20,798 nucleotides of DNA from Streptomyces sp. NRRL S-337 (GCF_000720175.1 NZ_JOIX01000127.1:1-20798); one strand, 5' to 3'. Shown: positions 1 through 9,938, counted from the stretch's first letter. Notes: a model not told the origin generated them from the letters alone. A program made the numbers and translations.

Positions 1-51
1 ATACGAGATAGGAGTCCGTCTCGTGGGCTCGGAGATGTGTATAAGAGACAG
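1..51 (+). other. Illumina Nextera i7 adapter (contamination)
   Basis: Bases 1-9 are the end of the P7 flow-cell oligo, 10-17 (AGGAGTCC) match Nextera index N705 as written in the adapter, 18-32 are the i7 read primer site, and 33-51 are the Tn5 mosaic end AGATGTGTATAAGAGACAG. Genomic sequence begins at 52. Any protein read from here starts with the well-known artefact peptides MCIRDS or MYKRQ. Matched from memory of the published adapter sequences. Confidence 0.98.
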
Positions 52-73
52 CCCCCTCCAAGGAGTCGATGTC

Positions 74-1639
74 ATGTCCTCCGTACTGCCACAGGAACCC
101 GAGAACCGCGTGGGCATGCGCCGCGCGCTGGGGGTGAAGGACGGGGTGGCGATCGCCGCGTCCAGTACCGCGGCCACCACCAGCATCGGTATCGGGATGG
201 GCTCGTTGGCCGCGTACGCGGGGCGGCAGACGCCCGCGCTGTTGCTGCTGGCGTGTCTGCCCATCCTCGGCATCGCGCTCTCGTACGCCCGGCTCAACCG
301 CACCGAGCCGAACTGCGGCAGCGGCTACACCTGGGTCGGCCGGACGATCGGCCCCTGGCCCGGGTTCCTCACCGGGTGGGTGGTGCTGGTCGGCAATGTG
401 GTCTTCATGGCGTACACGGGCGCGGTGACCGGGTCCGTGGTGCTGCAGTTCCTCAACAAGGCGGGCCTGCACAGCGTGTGGGGACTGCGGCTGGATCCGG
501 GCTCGACCGGCATCAGTACCGCCGTGGGACTCGTCGCGCTGGTCGCCGTCACCATGACCGCCATCACGGGCGTACGTGCCGCGACCCGGCTGCAGTGGTG
601 GCTGCTGGTCTTCGAGTACGCGGTGCTGCTGGTCTTCTGCGGCTATGCCCTGGTCGTCGGGGACCAGCCGTTCTCGCTGTCCTGGCTGAACCCGTTCGAC
701 ATCGGCTCACCCCAGGCGCTGGCGCAGGGGATGGTGCTCGCGGTGTTCATCTACTGGGGCTGGGACGCGGCGTTCAGCGTCAATGAGGAGACCCGCAGCG
801 CCTCGGACGCGGCCCGTGGCGGGCTGATCGCCCTGGTGGTGATGGCGGGCCTGTTCCTCATTGGCGCAGTCGCCTTCCAACGGGTGATGAGCACCGGCGA
901 ACTCGTCCGCAACGGGCCGCAGGCGCTCACCTTCCTCGGCGCCAAACTGGCCCCGGAGCCCTGGGCCTCGCTGCCGTTGGCGGCGCTGATGTGTTCCGCC
1001 TTCGCCTCCCTGCAGTCGAGCGTCATCCCCACCGCCCGCGGTGCGCTGGCGATGGCGCGCGACCGGACGCTCGGCCCGGTGTGGCAGCGGGTGCACCCCC
1101 GCTACGGCTCGCCCGCCGTCGGCACGCTCCTCGTCATGGCGATCGCCGCGCTGATCGCCGTCCTCGCCGTCGGCATCCCCCAGCTCAACGACATGATCCT
1201 CACCGCCGTGAACTCGATCGGTCTCACGGTGGCCCTCTACTACGGGCTCACCGCCCTCGCCTGCGCGGTGCGCTTCCGCGACAGCCTGCGCCAGGGTGTG
1301 GTCCGCGCGCTGCGGGACGTGGTCGTGCCCGCGGCGAGCGCGCTGGTGCTGTTCGGGCTCGGCGGCTACCTCGTCTGGGACTACGCGACGATGAGCGACC
1401 ACTTCGCGATGAGCCCGGACAACGGCTGGTTCATGCTGACCCTGCCGGCCCTCTTCATCCTGCTGGGACTGGCGGCCGCGGCCTGGGCCAAGTGGGTACG
1501 GCACGCACCGTACTTCCGTACCGGGCGGGGGACGGACGCGGATGCGCTCACGTTGCCGATGGACGGGGACGGAGGCGGGGCCATCGCCCTGGCCTCGTCG
1601 CCTTCCTCCTTGCCCTCACCCTCACCTTCGGACGGCTGA
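74..1639 (+). CDS. APC-family amino acid permease
   Basis: 521-residue, strongly hydrophobic membrane protein with about twelve membrane segments. The N-terminus carries the glycine-rich first helix typical of the amino acid/polyamine/organocation superfamily (region GIGMGSLAAYAGRQTP), followed by a Gly-Ser-Gly-Tyr-Thr-Trp motif near residue 80 as in amino acid permeases. It probably imports an amino acid or amine with a proton; the substrate cannot be read from sequence. The ATG at 74 is chosen because AAGGAG lies at 60-65 with 8 nt spacing. The open frame continues upstream only through the adapter, so the longer version is false. The C-terminus ends in a Ser/Pro-rich tail. An amidohydrolase follows on the same strand after 160 bp, suggesting the pair imports and hydrolyses an amide or N-acyl amino acid (inference). 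Confidence 0.9.
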   Translation: MSSVLPQEPENRVGMRRALGVKDGVAIAASSTAATTSIGIGMGSLAAYAGRQTPALLLLACLPILGIALSYARLNRTEPNCGSGYTWVGRTIGPWPGFLTGWVVLVGNVVFMAYTGAVTGSVVLQFLNKAGLHSVWGLRLDPGSTGISTAVGLVALVAVTMTAITGVRAATRLQWWLLVFEYAVLLVFCGYALVVGDQPFSLSWLNPFDIGSPQALAQGMVLAVFIYWGWDAAFSVNEETRSASDAARGGLIALVVMAGLFLIGAVAFQRVMSTGELVRNGPQALTFLGAKLAPEPWASLPLAALMCSAFASLQSSVIPTARGALAMARDRTLGPVWQRVHPRYGSPAVGTLLVMAIAALIAVLAVGIPQLNDMILTAVNSIGLTVALYYGLTALACAVRFRDSLRQGVVRALRDVVVPAASALVLFGLGGYLVWDYATMSDHFAMSPDNGWFMLTLPALFILLGLAAAAWAKWVRHAPYFRTGRGTDADALTLPMDGDGGGAIALASSPSSLPSPSPSDG

Positions 1640-1799
1640 CGACCGAGGCGACAACAATGATCAGCAACCCACCACCAGAAGCCGGCAAGCGTAGGCCATA
1701 AGCCGTAAGCCGCCACCAGCAACCAGCACCGCCAACACCGCCAACACCAAAGCCACAACCCACACCCACCCACACCAACACCCCTGGAGCACCCGCAAG
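1640..1799 (+). repeat. G-poor low-complexity spacer
   Basis: From about 1700 the plus strand is almost free of G, built from CCA/ACC steps. It includes two 9-nt repeats CACCGCCAA at 1727-1744 and a third partial copy. The minus strand is correspondingly G/T-rich with several GGG runs. TGGAG at 1785-1789 is the probable ribosome site for the next gene. No gene or terminator is evident. Confidence 0.6.
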
Positions 1800-3533
1800 A
1801 TGGCTGCGCGCACCCCTGCCCCCAACCCCGCCACCACCACCGCTCCCACCTCCACCACCGCTCCCACCTCTACTTCCCCCTCCCCCTCCCCCGCCGACCT
1901 CGTCTTCCTCTCCGGTCCCGTGCACACCGTTGACGCCGCGCGCAGCCGGGCCGGGGCGGTGGCCGTGCGCGGGGAGCGGATCGTCGCCGTCGGGCACGAC
2001 GCGGACGTACGGGAGTTGATCGGGCCGGGAACGGAGGTCGTCGACCTCCACGGCAAGCTGCTGATCCCCGGCTTCCAGGACGCGCACGTGCATCCGGTGG
2101 GCGGCGGCATGGAGTTGGCGCAGTGCGATCTGAGCGCTGCGGAGACCGCGGACGCGTACCGGGAGCTGATCGGCTCGTACGCGGCCGCGCACCCTCAGGC
2201 GCCGTGGATCACCGGTGGTGGCTGGTCCCTGGAGGCCTTTCCCGGCGGGATGCCCACCCGCCAGTTCCTGGACGCCCTCGTACCGGACCGGCCGGTGTTC
2301 CTCGTCAACCGCGATCACCACGGTGGCTGGGCCAACTCCCGTGCCCTGGAACGCGCCGGGGTCACCGCCGGTACGCCGGATCCGTCCGACGGGCGGATCG
2401 AGCGGGAGGCCGACGGCCAGCCGTCCGGCATGCTGCAGGAGGGGGCGATGCGGCTGGTGGCGGACCTGATCCCGGAGCCGACGGTCGCCGAGCGGACCGC
2501 CGGACTGCTGAGGGCGCAGCGTCTGCTGCACAGTTACGGCGTGACCGCCTGGCAGGACGCGATGCTGGGCCGCGCTCCGGGCATCGCCGACGCCGTCCCC
2601 GCGTATGTGGCCGCCCAGAGCGAGGGCCGGCTGACCGCGCGGGTGACCGGGGCGCTGTGGTGGGACCGGGCTCGGGGCGCGGAGCAGATTCCCGAACTCA
2701 TCGCCCAGCGCGAGGAGTTGACGGGCGGCCGGTTGCGGACGACGAGCGTGAAGATCATGCAGGACGGGATCGCGGAGAACCACACGGCGGCCATGCTCGG
2801 CCCCTACCTCACCGCGTGCGGCTGTGCCTCCGACAACAGCGGGATCTCGTTCATCGACCCGGAGGAGCTGCGGACGTACGTCACGCTGCTGGACGCGGAA
2901 GGGTTCCAGGTGCACTTCCATGCCCTGGGCGACCGGGCCGTGCGGGAGGCGCTCGATGCGGTCGAGGCGGCCCGGCAGACGAACGGGTGGCGCGACACCC
3001 GGCCGCATCTCGCGCATCTCCAGGTCGTCCACCCCGATGACGTGCCGCGTTTCCGCCGGCTCGGGGCGACGGCGAACATCCAGGCGCTGTGGGCGGCGCA
3101 CGAGCCGCAGATGGACGAGCTGACGATTCCGTTCCTGGGGGCACAACGGGCGTCCTGGCAGTACCCGTTCGGTGATCTGCTGCGGTCAGGGGCCACGCTC
3201 GCGGCGGGCAGCGACTGGCCGGTCAGCTCGCCCGATCCGCTCGCCGCGCTGCACGTCGCGGTCAACCGCCGCATCCCGGAGGCGTCGCCCTCGGTGCCGG
3301 TCTTCCTGCCCGAGCAGCGGCTCGACCTGGGGTCGGCGCTGGCCGCCTACACGGCCGGCAGTGCCTACGCCAACCACCTCGACGAGACCGGCAGCATCCA
3401 GCCGGGCAAGCTGGCCGACCTGGTCGTCCTGGACCGGGACCCGTTCGACGGACCGCCGGAGGAGATCGCCGCGACCCGGGTTCTGCAGACGTTCGTCGGG
3501 GGGCAGCGGGTGTACGCGGCGGCTGACGCCTGA
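1800..3533 (+). CDS. YtcJ-like metal-dependent amidohydrolase
   Basis: 577-residue member of the amidohydrolase superfamily (Amidohydro_3/YtcJ group), which hydrolyses C-N bonds of amides, imides or N-acyl compounds in a metal-dependent TIM barrel. Seen: the first metal motif DAHVHP (H96, H98), HFHALGD (H372, H374), HLAHLQ (H403, H406), a GSDWP motif with the catalytic Asp at about 472, and the closing GKLADLVVLDRDPF that returns to the beta-sandwich. No signal peptide, so cytoplasmic. The ATG at 1800 follows GGAG by 10 nt; no later start precedes the conserved ADLVFLSG segment at about residue 32. The first 31 residues are a Thr/Pro/Ser-rich low-complexity tract with a TTAPTS hexapeptide repeat, unlike the rest of the protein. 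The neighbouring permease suggests linked uptake and hydrolysis. Exact substrate unknown. Confidence 0.9.
   Translation: MAARTPAPNPATTTAPTSTTAPTSTSPSPSPADLVFLSGPVHTVDAARSRAGAVAVRGERIVAVGHDADVRELIGPGTEVVDLHGKLLIPGFQDAHVHPVGGGMELAQCDLSAAETADAYRELIGSYAAAHPQAPWITGGGWSLEAFPGGMPTRQFLDALVPDRPVFLVNRDHHGGWANSRALERAGVTAGTPDPSDGRIEREADGQPSGMLQEGAMRLVADLIPEPTVAERTAGLLRAQRLLHSYGVTAWQDAMLGRAPGIADAVPAYVAAQSEGRLTARVTGALWWDRARGAEQIPELIAQREELTGGRLRTTSVKIMQDGIAENHTAAMLGPYLTACGCASDNSGISFIDPEELRTYVTLLDAEGFQVHFHALGDRAVREALDAVEAARQTNGWRDTRPHLAHLQVVHPDDVPRFRRLGATANIQALWAAHEPQMDELTIPFLGAQRASWQYPFGDLLRSGATLAAGSDWPVSSPDPLAALHVAVNRRIPEASPSVPVFLPEQRLDLGSALAAYTAGSAYANHLDETGSIQPGKLADLVVLDRDPFDGPPEEIAATRVLQTFVGGQRVYAAADA
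1834..1892 (+). repeat. 18-nt tandem repeat and C-tract at the amidohydrolase 5' end
   Basis: An 18-nt period (CCACCACCGCTCCCACCT) occurs twice at 1834-1870 and encodes TTAPTS twice. It is followed at 1876-1892 by three runs of five C separated by single T. The minus (template) strand therefore has three G5 runs with one-base loops, and further GGG runs nearby, a pattern able to form a G-quadruplex just inside the coding region. Confidence 0.7.
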
Positions 3534-3684
3534 GGCCACGGGGGTCTTCTCTCCTCCCCCGCCTCCCCGTTGGGCGTTCCTCCACACCCGCGCCGCTTTC
3601 CCGGGCGTGGTTTCGGAGGACGTGCGGATAGTTCCGGATGGTCGGCCTCCGGTCTACTGAGGGAGGTCTGCGGACGGGGGAGAG

Positions 3685-3741
3685 ATGGGCAGGGGTGCGG
3701 GGCCGGCAGGGTCGGACGTGGCGCGGGCGGGGACGGCGTGA
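3685..3741 (+). CDS. possible 18-residue upstream ORF coupled to the MFS gene
   Basis: ATG at 3685 lies close behind a GGGGGAGAG purine run and reads MGRGAGPAGSDVARAGTA before TGA at 3739-3741. That stop overlaps the GTG start of the MFS gene at 3738 (GTGA). The peptide is low-complexity Gly/Ala/Arg and matches nothing I recognise. The ribosome site sits rather close to the ATG, and in such GC-rich DNA a short open frame is common, so this may be chance. If translated, it would act by coupling ribosomes into the MFS start. Confidence 0.3.
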   Translation: MGRGAGPAGSDVARAGTA

Positions 3742-5171
3742 AGGCGACGCGCTCCCGGTCGGCGTGGGCCGGGGTGCGGGCGGTGGTGGGGATCGCCGGG
3801 GTGGGCTTGCCGGTGCTCTCGTTCCTGGCGCGGCTGCCTGCCGCGCTGTGTCCGATCGGCACGCTGTTGCTGCTCACCGAGGTGGACGGGATCGGCCGGG
3901 CCGGCGTCGTGGCGGGGATGCTGTGGCTCGGGCAGGCGGTGGGCGGGGCGCCGGTCGGGCGGCTGGCCGACCGGCGGGGGCACCGGCCGGTGATCCTGGT
4001 GGCCTCGCTCGTCAACGCGGGCGTGATCGTGGCGCTGGTGGGGGCCGTGCTCGCCGGTCTGCCGGCGGCGGTGCAGGCCGTGCTGGCGGGACTGACCGGG
4101 GCGACGATGCCGCAGGTGGGGCCGCTGTCCCGGACGCGGTGGAGCGTGCTGACCGCGTCCCGTGCGGAGGGTCCCGGGCGGCGGGAGCCCGCCTCGGCCC
4201 CCAAGGAGCTCGCCGCGGCCCCGGCGGAAGGCCCCGACGGCCGGGAGCTCGCCTCGGCCCCTGCGGAGGGCCTTGAGGGACAGGACGTCGCCGCGGCCCG
4301 TCCGGCAGGCCCCGACGGGAAGGAGTTGACCGGGCGTGCGCTGTCCCTGGATACGACGATCGACGAGATCAGCTTCATGGTGGGGCCGGCGCTGGCGGCC
4401 ACCGTCGTGGTCCTGTTCCACCCCGCGGCCGGCCTCCTGCTGGCAGCCGTGCTCGATGCCGTGTGCGGGGTGCTGTTCGCGGTGCATCCGACGGCTCCGG
4501 GACCGGTGCGGACCGGACGGGTGGCGGCCGCCGGGGTGCCGCTGGTGTCGTCCGGGCTGATCGTGTTGTGGGTGATGGCGCTGGGGCAGGGGGTGATCTG
4601 GGGCGGCGCGAACGCCGGTGTCAGCGCGCTGAGCAAGGAGCTGGGCGAGGCGGGCACGGCCGGGTTCGTGTGGGGCGGGATGGCGGTGACCAGCGCGCTG
4701 GCCGGGCTGGTGACGACGGCGTTGCCGGTGAAGCGGGATCTGACGGTACGGCTGCGGTGGGCGATCGTGGCGCAGACGCTGCTGGTGTTGCCGCTGCTGG
4801 CGGTGGACGGGTTCGTGGGGGCGTCGCTGGTGATCGCGGGGATCGGGGTGGCGGTGGCGCCGCATCTGATCGCGGTGTTCGGGCTCGGGGAGCGCATCGC
4901 GCCGGCCGCGCGGATGGGCGAGGCCATGGCCCTGCTGGGGTCCGGGCTGATCATCGGGCAGTGCGTGGCGGCGGTGATGGCCGGTCCGCTGGCCGGGGCG
5001 TACGGGTACCGGGCCGCGTTCTGGCTGAGCTGCGGGGCGGGGCCGGTGGCGTGTGCGGTGGCCCTGCTGTTCGTACGGGGACGGCGGTTCGGTCCGTTGC
5101 CCGGCGGGGCCGTGGGCGTTCCGCCGGCTCCGGTGGAGGCGGCGTGGGAGCCCACCGGCCGGTCCTCGTAG
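3738..5171 (+). CDS. MFS transporter with a repeat-containing cytoplasmic loop
   Basis: 477-residue major facilitator protein, probably a proton-driven exporter in the inner membrane. The loop 2-3 signature is present as GRLADRRGHRP (residues 74-84), and there are hydrophobic segments on both sides of a central break. The GTG at 3738 is chosen because the first membrane helix follows directly and the reading frame upstream has no other convincing start. A moderate GGGGA precedes it. Between helix 4 (ending PQVGPLSRTRW) and helix 5 (starting near SLDTTIDEISF) there is a 57-residue insert of imperfect 13-residue repeats, in the loop that is normally short and cytoplasmic. The amidohydrolase ends 204 bp upstream on the same strand; co-transcription is possible but not shown. 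Substrate unknown. Confidence 0.85.
   Translation: MKATRSRSAWAGVRAVVGIAGVGLPVLSFLARLPAALCPIGTLLLLTEVDGIGRAGVVAGMLWLGQAVGGAPVGRLADRRGHRPVILVASLVNAGVIVALVGAVLAGLPAAVQAVLAGLTGATMPQVGPLSRTRWSVLTASRAEGPGRREPASAPKELAAAPAEGPDGRELASAPAEGLEGQDVAAARPAGPDGKELTGRALSLDTTIDEISFMVGPALAATVVVLFHPAAGLLLAAVLDAVCGVLFAVHPTAPGPVRTGRVAAAGVPLVSSGLIVLWVMALGQGVIWGGANAGVSALSKELGEAGTAGFVWGGMAVTSALAGLVTTALPVKRDLTVRLRWAIVAQTLLVLPLLAVDGFVGASLVIAGIGVAVAPHLIAVFGLGERIAPAARMGEAMALLGSGLIIGQCVAAVMAGPLAGAYGYRAAFWLSCGAGPVACAVALLFVRGRRFGPLPGGAVGVPPAPVEAAWEPTGRSS
4164..4334 (+). repeat. 39-nt (13-residue) tandem repeat inside the MFS gene
   Basis: Units start at 4164 (AEGPGRREPASAP), 4203 (a 7-residue partial, KELAAAP), 4224 (AEGPDGRELASAP), 4263 (AEGLEGQDVAAAR) and 4302 (PAGPDGKELTG). 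All stay in frame. The repeats are clear at the DNA level too, showing duplication by slippage or unequal exchange. Residues 143-199 of the protein. Confidence 0.85.
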
Positions 5172-5278
5172 TGCCTGCCGCGCGGCGCCCGCCCTCAACT
5201 CGCCCCCGGCGACAGCACATTGGCGGCGGCCCGCCCATCCTCCCCCGTCGTGTGCTCCCTTGACGCCTCCGCCTCTCA

Positions 5279-5335
5279 GGCTTTAACTCACACCGGAAGT
5301 TAAGCCTTGAGGCCGTTCAGTAACTGAACATGGCC
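5279..5335 (+). promoter_or_regulatory. palindromes upstream of the sugar operon (candidate operator)
   Basis: Two inverted repeats lie in the 199-bp gap before the binding-protein gene. GGCTTTAACT (5279-5288) pairs, with a bulged T, with AGTTAAGCC (5298-5306). GTTCAG and CTGAAC (5315-5320 and 5324-5329) flank a TAA centre, with GGCC on each side. Such operons are normally under a LacI-family repressor. The sequence does not resemble the CebR operator core (GAGCGCTC) as I know it. A role is inferred from position only. Confidence 0.45.
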
Positions 5336-5370
5336 GGCCCTCGGCCTCCTCAGAGAGAGGCGTATCCGTC

Positions 5371-6687
5371 ATGCGCATACTCCGAGCCGCGACCGTCTCC
5401 GCCCTCGTCACCGCGCTCGCCGCGGCGGCCTCGGGCTGCGGTGGCGGGACGAGCCCAGGGCGCGGGGGCAGTAACGATTCCCCGACGACGTTGACGTATT
5501 GGGCGTCCAATCAGGGGCCGAACGTCGAGGCGGACAAGAAGATCCTGGGCCCTGAGATGAAGAAGTTCGAGCGGCAGACGGGGATCAAGGTGAAGCTGGA
5601 GGTCATTCCCTGGCCCGATCTGCTGAACCGGATCCTGGCGGCCACCACGTCGGGTCAGGGCCCGGACGTGCTCAACATCGGCAACACCTGGTCGGCGTCG
5701 TTGCAGGCCACCGGCGCGCTGCTGCCGTGGGACAAGGAGAACTTCGCGGCGATCGGCGGGCGGGACCGGTTCGCGGCGCCGGCGCTGGCCGCGACGGGGG
5801 CGGCGGGCAAGGACCCGGCCGCGGTGCCGCTGTATTCGCTGACGTACGCGCTCTACTACAACAAGCGGATGTTCAAGGATGCCGGGATCGGCAAACCCCC
5901 GGCGACCTGGGGCGAGTTGGTCGCGGCGGGCAAGAAGGTGTCGAAGGACGGCAGGTGGGGGCTGGGGGCCGAGGGCGGGCAGCTGGCCAACAACGTCCAC
6001 CAGGCGTTCGTGCTCGGCAAGCAGCGCGGTGCGGACTTCTTCGACGCGGCCGGCAAGCCGGCGTTCACCTCGGACGGTGCGGTCGCGGCGGTCGAGCAGT
6101 ACGTCGATTTCATGGCCAAGGACAAGATCATCGCGCCGGGGAACGCCGAGTACGGCCAGAACCAGTCGTTGCGGGACTTCGCGACCGGCCGGACCGCGAT
6201 GGTGCTGTGGCAGGCCGCGGCGACGACGTTCGCGGCGGACGGGATGAAGCGGTCGGACTGGGGCGTCGTACCGGTGCCGGTGCCGTCCGGCCGCCCGGGA
6301 GCCGGCCGGCGGACTAACTCGATGCTCGCCGGCATCAACGTCGCGGTCTTCAAGAACACCGACAACCTCGACGGCGCCCGGAAGTTCGTGAAGTTCCTGA
6401 CGGGCGACGCCGAGCAGCGGCTGCTGAACAAGGCGTACGGTTCGATACCGCCGGTCAAGGCCGCCCAGCGGGACCCGGCGTTCGACCGGCAGGACACCAG
6501 GGTGCTGCGGGAGACGCTCACCAGGAGCGCCGCGCCGCTGCCGCAGATCCCCGATGAGGCGCAGTTCGAGACGTCGGTGGGCACTGCGATCAAGGACCTG
6601 TTCGCCGATGCGGCGGCCGGGCATCCGGTGACCACGGCGTCGGTGCGGGCCCGGCTGGCCGAGGCCGAGCAGCAGATGGCGAAGTGA
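5371..6687 (+). CDS. ABC sugar-binding lipoprotein (SBP_bac_1 type)
   Basis: 438-residue extracellular solute-binding protein of a CUT1 carbohydrate importer. The N-terminus has a basic start, a hydrophobic stretch and the lipobox AASGC, so Cys23 should be lipidated after signal peptidase II cleavage, anchoring it outside the membrane. The mature part starts with a Gly/Ser linker and the family fold: TLTYWAS strand, a helix with FERQTGIKV, a GPDVLNIGNTW motif and a central YALYYNKRMFKDAGI hinge. GAGAGG at 5355-5360 precedes the ATG by 10 nt. It is the first gene of a four-gene overlapping operon whose order (binding protein, two permeases, GH1) matches cebE-cebF-cebG-bglC. The ligand is therefore probably cellobiose or another beta-linked oligosaccharide (inference). 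Confidence 0.92.
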   Translation: MRILRAATVSALVTALAAAASGCGGGTSPGRGGSNDSPTTLTYWASNQGPNVEADKKILGPEMKKFERQTGIKVKLEVIPWPDLLNRILAATTSGQGPDVLNIGNTWSASLQATGALLPWDKENFAAIGGRDRFAAPALAATGAAGKDPAAVPLYSLTYALYYNKRMFKDAGIGKPPATWGELVAAGKKVSKDGRWGLGAEGGQLANNVHQAFVLGKQRGADFFDAAGKPAFTSDGAVAAVEQYVDFMAKDKIIAPGNAEYGQNQSLRDFATGRTAMVLWQAAATTFAADGMKRSDWGVVPVPVPSGRPGAGRRTNSMLAGINVAVFKNTDNLDGARKFVKFLTGDAEQRLLNKAYGSIPPVKAAQRDPAFDRQDTRVLRETLTRSAAPLPQIPDEAQFETSVGTAIKDLFADAAAGHPVTTASVRARLAEAEQQMAK

Positions 6688-7622
6688 GCGGGTCCGCTGT
6701 GGTGCGTTTCGCCCGGCTGCGCCGGGCCGGCCTGCCGTATGTGCTGTTGCTGCCCGCGCTGGTCGTGGAGGTGCTGGTCCATCTCGTGCCGATGGCGATC
6801 GGCGTCGTGATGAGTTTCCGGGAGCTGACCCAGTTCTTCCTCGGCAACTGGGGTGCGGCGCCCTGGAAGGGGCTGGGCAACTACCGGGTGGTCGTGGACG
6901 TGGACGCTCCGGTGGGTGCCGCGTTGCTGCACTCGTTCTGGGTGACCTGTGTGTTCAGTGTTGTGGCGGTCGGGCTGTGCTGGCTGCTCGGTACCGCGGC
7001 GGCGGTCTTCCTGCAGGAGGGTTTCCGCGGCCGGGGTCTGCTGCGGGCGGTGTTCCTCGTCCCGTACGCGCTGCCGGTCTACGCCGCGGTGATCACCTGG
7101 GCGTTCATGTTCCAGCGGGACGGCGGGCTGGTCAATCATGTGCTGCACGACCAGTTGCACCTCACCGGCGGCCGGCCGTTCTGGCTGCTGGGCGACAACA
7201 GCTTCGTGGCGCTGCTGGTGGTGGCCGTGTGGAAGACCTGGCCGTTCGCGTTCCTGGTGGTGATGGCCGCGTTGCAGGGCATTCCGAAGGAGCTGTACGA
7301 GGCGGCGGCGCTGGACGGGGCGGGGATGCTGCGGCAGCTGTGGCGGATCACGCTGCCGTCGCTGCGGCCGGTCAACCAGGTGCTGGTGCTGGTGCTGTTC
7401 CTGTGGACGTTCAACGACTTCAACACGCCGTACGTGCTGTTCGGGAAGGCCGCGCCGGAGTCCGCCGATCTGCTGTCGGTCCACATCTACCAGTCGTCGT
7501 TCGCCACCTGGAACTTCGGCACCGGTTCGGCGATGTCGGTGCTGTTGCTGCTGTTCCTGCTGGTGGTGACGGCCGGCTACCTGCTGGTGACGTCCCGCGG
7601 AAGGAAGCACGCCGATGGCTGA
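6684..7622 (+). CDS. sugar ABC transporter permease 1 (CUT1, MalF/CebF-like)
   Basis: 312-residue inner-membrane permease with about six membrane helices. The cytoplasmic EAA loop, which docks the ATPase, is at residues 206-225 (EAAALDGAGM...ITLP). The GTG at 6684 overlaps the stop of the binding-protein gene (GTGA), indicating translational coupling. Alternative GTG codons at 6699 and 6702 exist but would lose the overlap. It forms a heterodimeric channel with the next permease. No ATPase gene is present in the window, as expected if the shared ATPase MsiK energises the system (established for Streptomyces CUT1 transporters). Confidence 0.92.
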   Translation: MSGSAVVRFARLRRAGLPYVLLLPALVVEVLVHLVPMAIGVVMSFRELTQFFLGNWGAAPWKGLGNYRVVVDVDAPVGAALLHSFWVTCVFSVVAVGLCWLLGTAAAVFLQEGFRGRGLLRAVFLVPYALPVYAAVITWAFMFQRDGGLVNHVLHDQLHLTGGRPFWLLGDNSFVALLVVAVWKTWPFAFLVVMAALQGIPKELYEAAALDGAGMLRQLWRITLPSLRPVNQVLVLVLFLWTFNDFNTPYVLFGKAAPESADLLSVHIYQSSFATWNFGTGSAMSVLLLLFLLVVTAGYLLVTSRGRKHADG

Positions 7623-8546
7623 CACCGCTGCCCGCGCGCCCCGCCCGGCCGTCCGTGCGCCGCGCCCGCCGGAACGCGGACGCCCCCGGGCCCGGCGCGG
7701 GGCCTCGCCCACCGCGCCGCCCCGGTCGTTCCGCTGGGCGCGCCGGATCTTCCTGACCGCGCTGACCGGCTTCGTGCTGCTGCCGGTGTACGTCATGCTG
7801 AGCAGTTCGCTGAAGCCGCTGCGGGACGTCTCGGGCGGGTTCCGGTGGCTGCCGAGCGGGCTGACCGTCCGGCCGTACCTCGACATCTGGCGGACCGTGC
7901 CGCTGGCGCACTACTTCGTCAATTCGCTGATCGTGGCGGGGTCGGCGACGGCCTGTTCGGTGGTGATCGCGGTGTTCGCGGCGTACGCGGTCAGCCGGTA
8001 CCGGTTCCGCGGCCGGCGGGTGTTCACGGTGACGGTGCTGTCCACGCAGATGTTTCCGGGCATCCTCTTCCTGCTGCCGTTGTTCCTGCTCTACGTCAAC
8101 CTCGGGAACGCCACCGGTGTGGCGCTCTACGGTTCCCGGGGCGGTCTGGTCCTGACGTATCTGACGTTCTCGCTGCCGTTCTCGATCTGGATGCTGGCCG
8201 GGTACTTCGCGTCGGTGCCGCGGGAGCTGGACGAGGCGGCGTACGTGGACGGCTGCGGGGCGCTGGGGGCGCTGCTGCGGGTGGTGGTGCCGGCCGCGCT
8301 GCCGGGGATCGTGGCGGTCGCGGTGTACGCGTTCATGACGGCGTGGGGCGAGGTGCTGTTCGCCTCGGTGATGACGAATGACACCACCCGCACGCTGTCG
8401 GTCGGGCTGCAGGGTTACGCCACGCAGAACGACGTGTACTGGAACCAGGTCATGGCCGCGTCGCTGGTGGTCAGCGTGCCGGTGGTGGCCGGGTTCCTGC
8501 TGTTGCAGCGCTTTCTGGTCGCCGGGCTGACCGCCGGGGCCGTCAA

Positions 8547-8550
<4 letters not shown>
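7615..8550 (+). CDS. sugar ABC transporter permease 2 (CUT1, MalG/CebG-like)
   Basis: 311-residue partner permease. The EAA motif begins at residue 207 ([20 protein letters not shown]). The ATG at 7615 overlaps the end of permease 1 by 8 nt. The first 45 residues are a Pro/Arg/Ala-rich cytoplasmic extension before the first helix, longer than usual for this family but in frame and with no better start. The gene ends in an ATGA overlap with the beta-glucosidase gene. Confidence 0.92.

Positions 8551-9927
<1,377 letters not shown>

Positions 9928-9938
<11 letters not shown>

Noticed and set aside
23..73. Extended permease N-terminus
   Set aside because: It is encoded by the sequencing adapter.
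5172..5370. DasR or CebR operator
   Set aside because: Neither the known dre-type nor the GAGCGCTC-type palindrome was found by eye.
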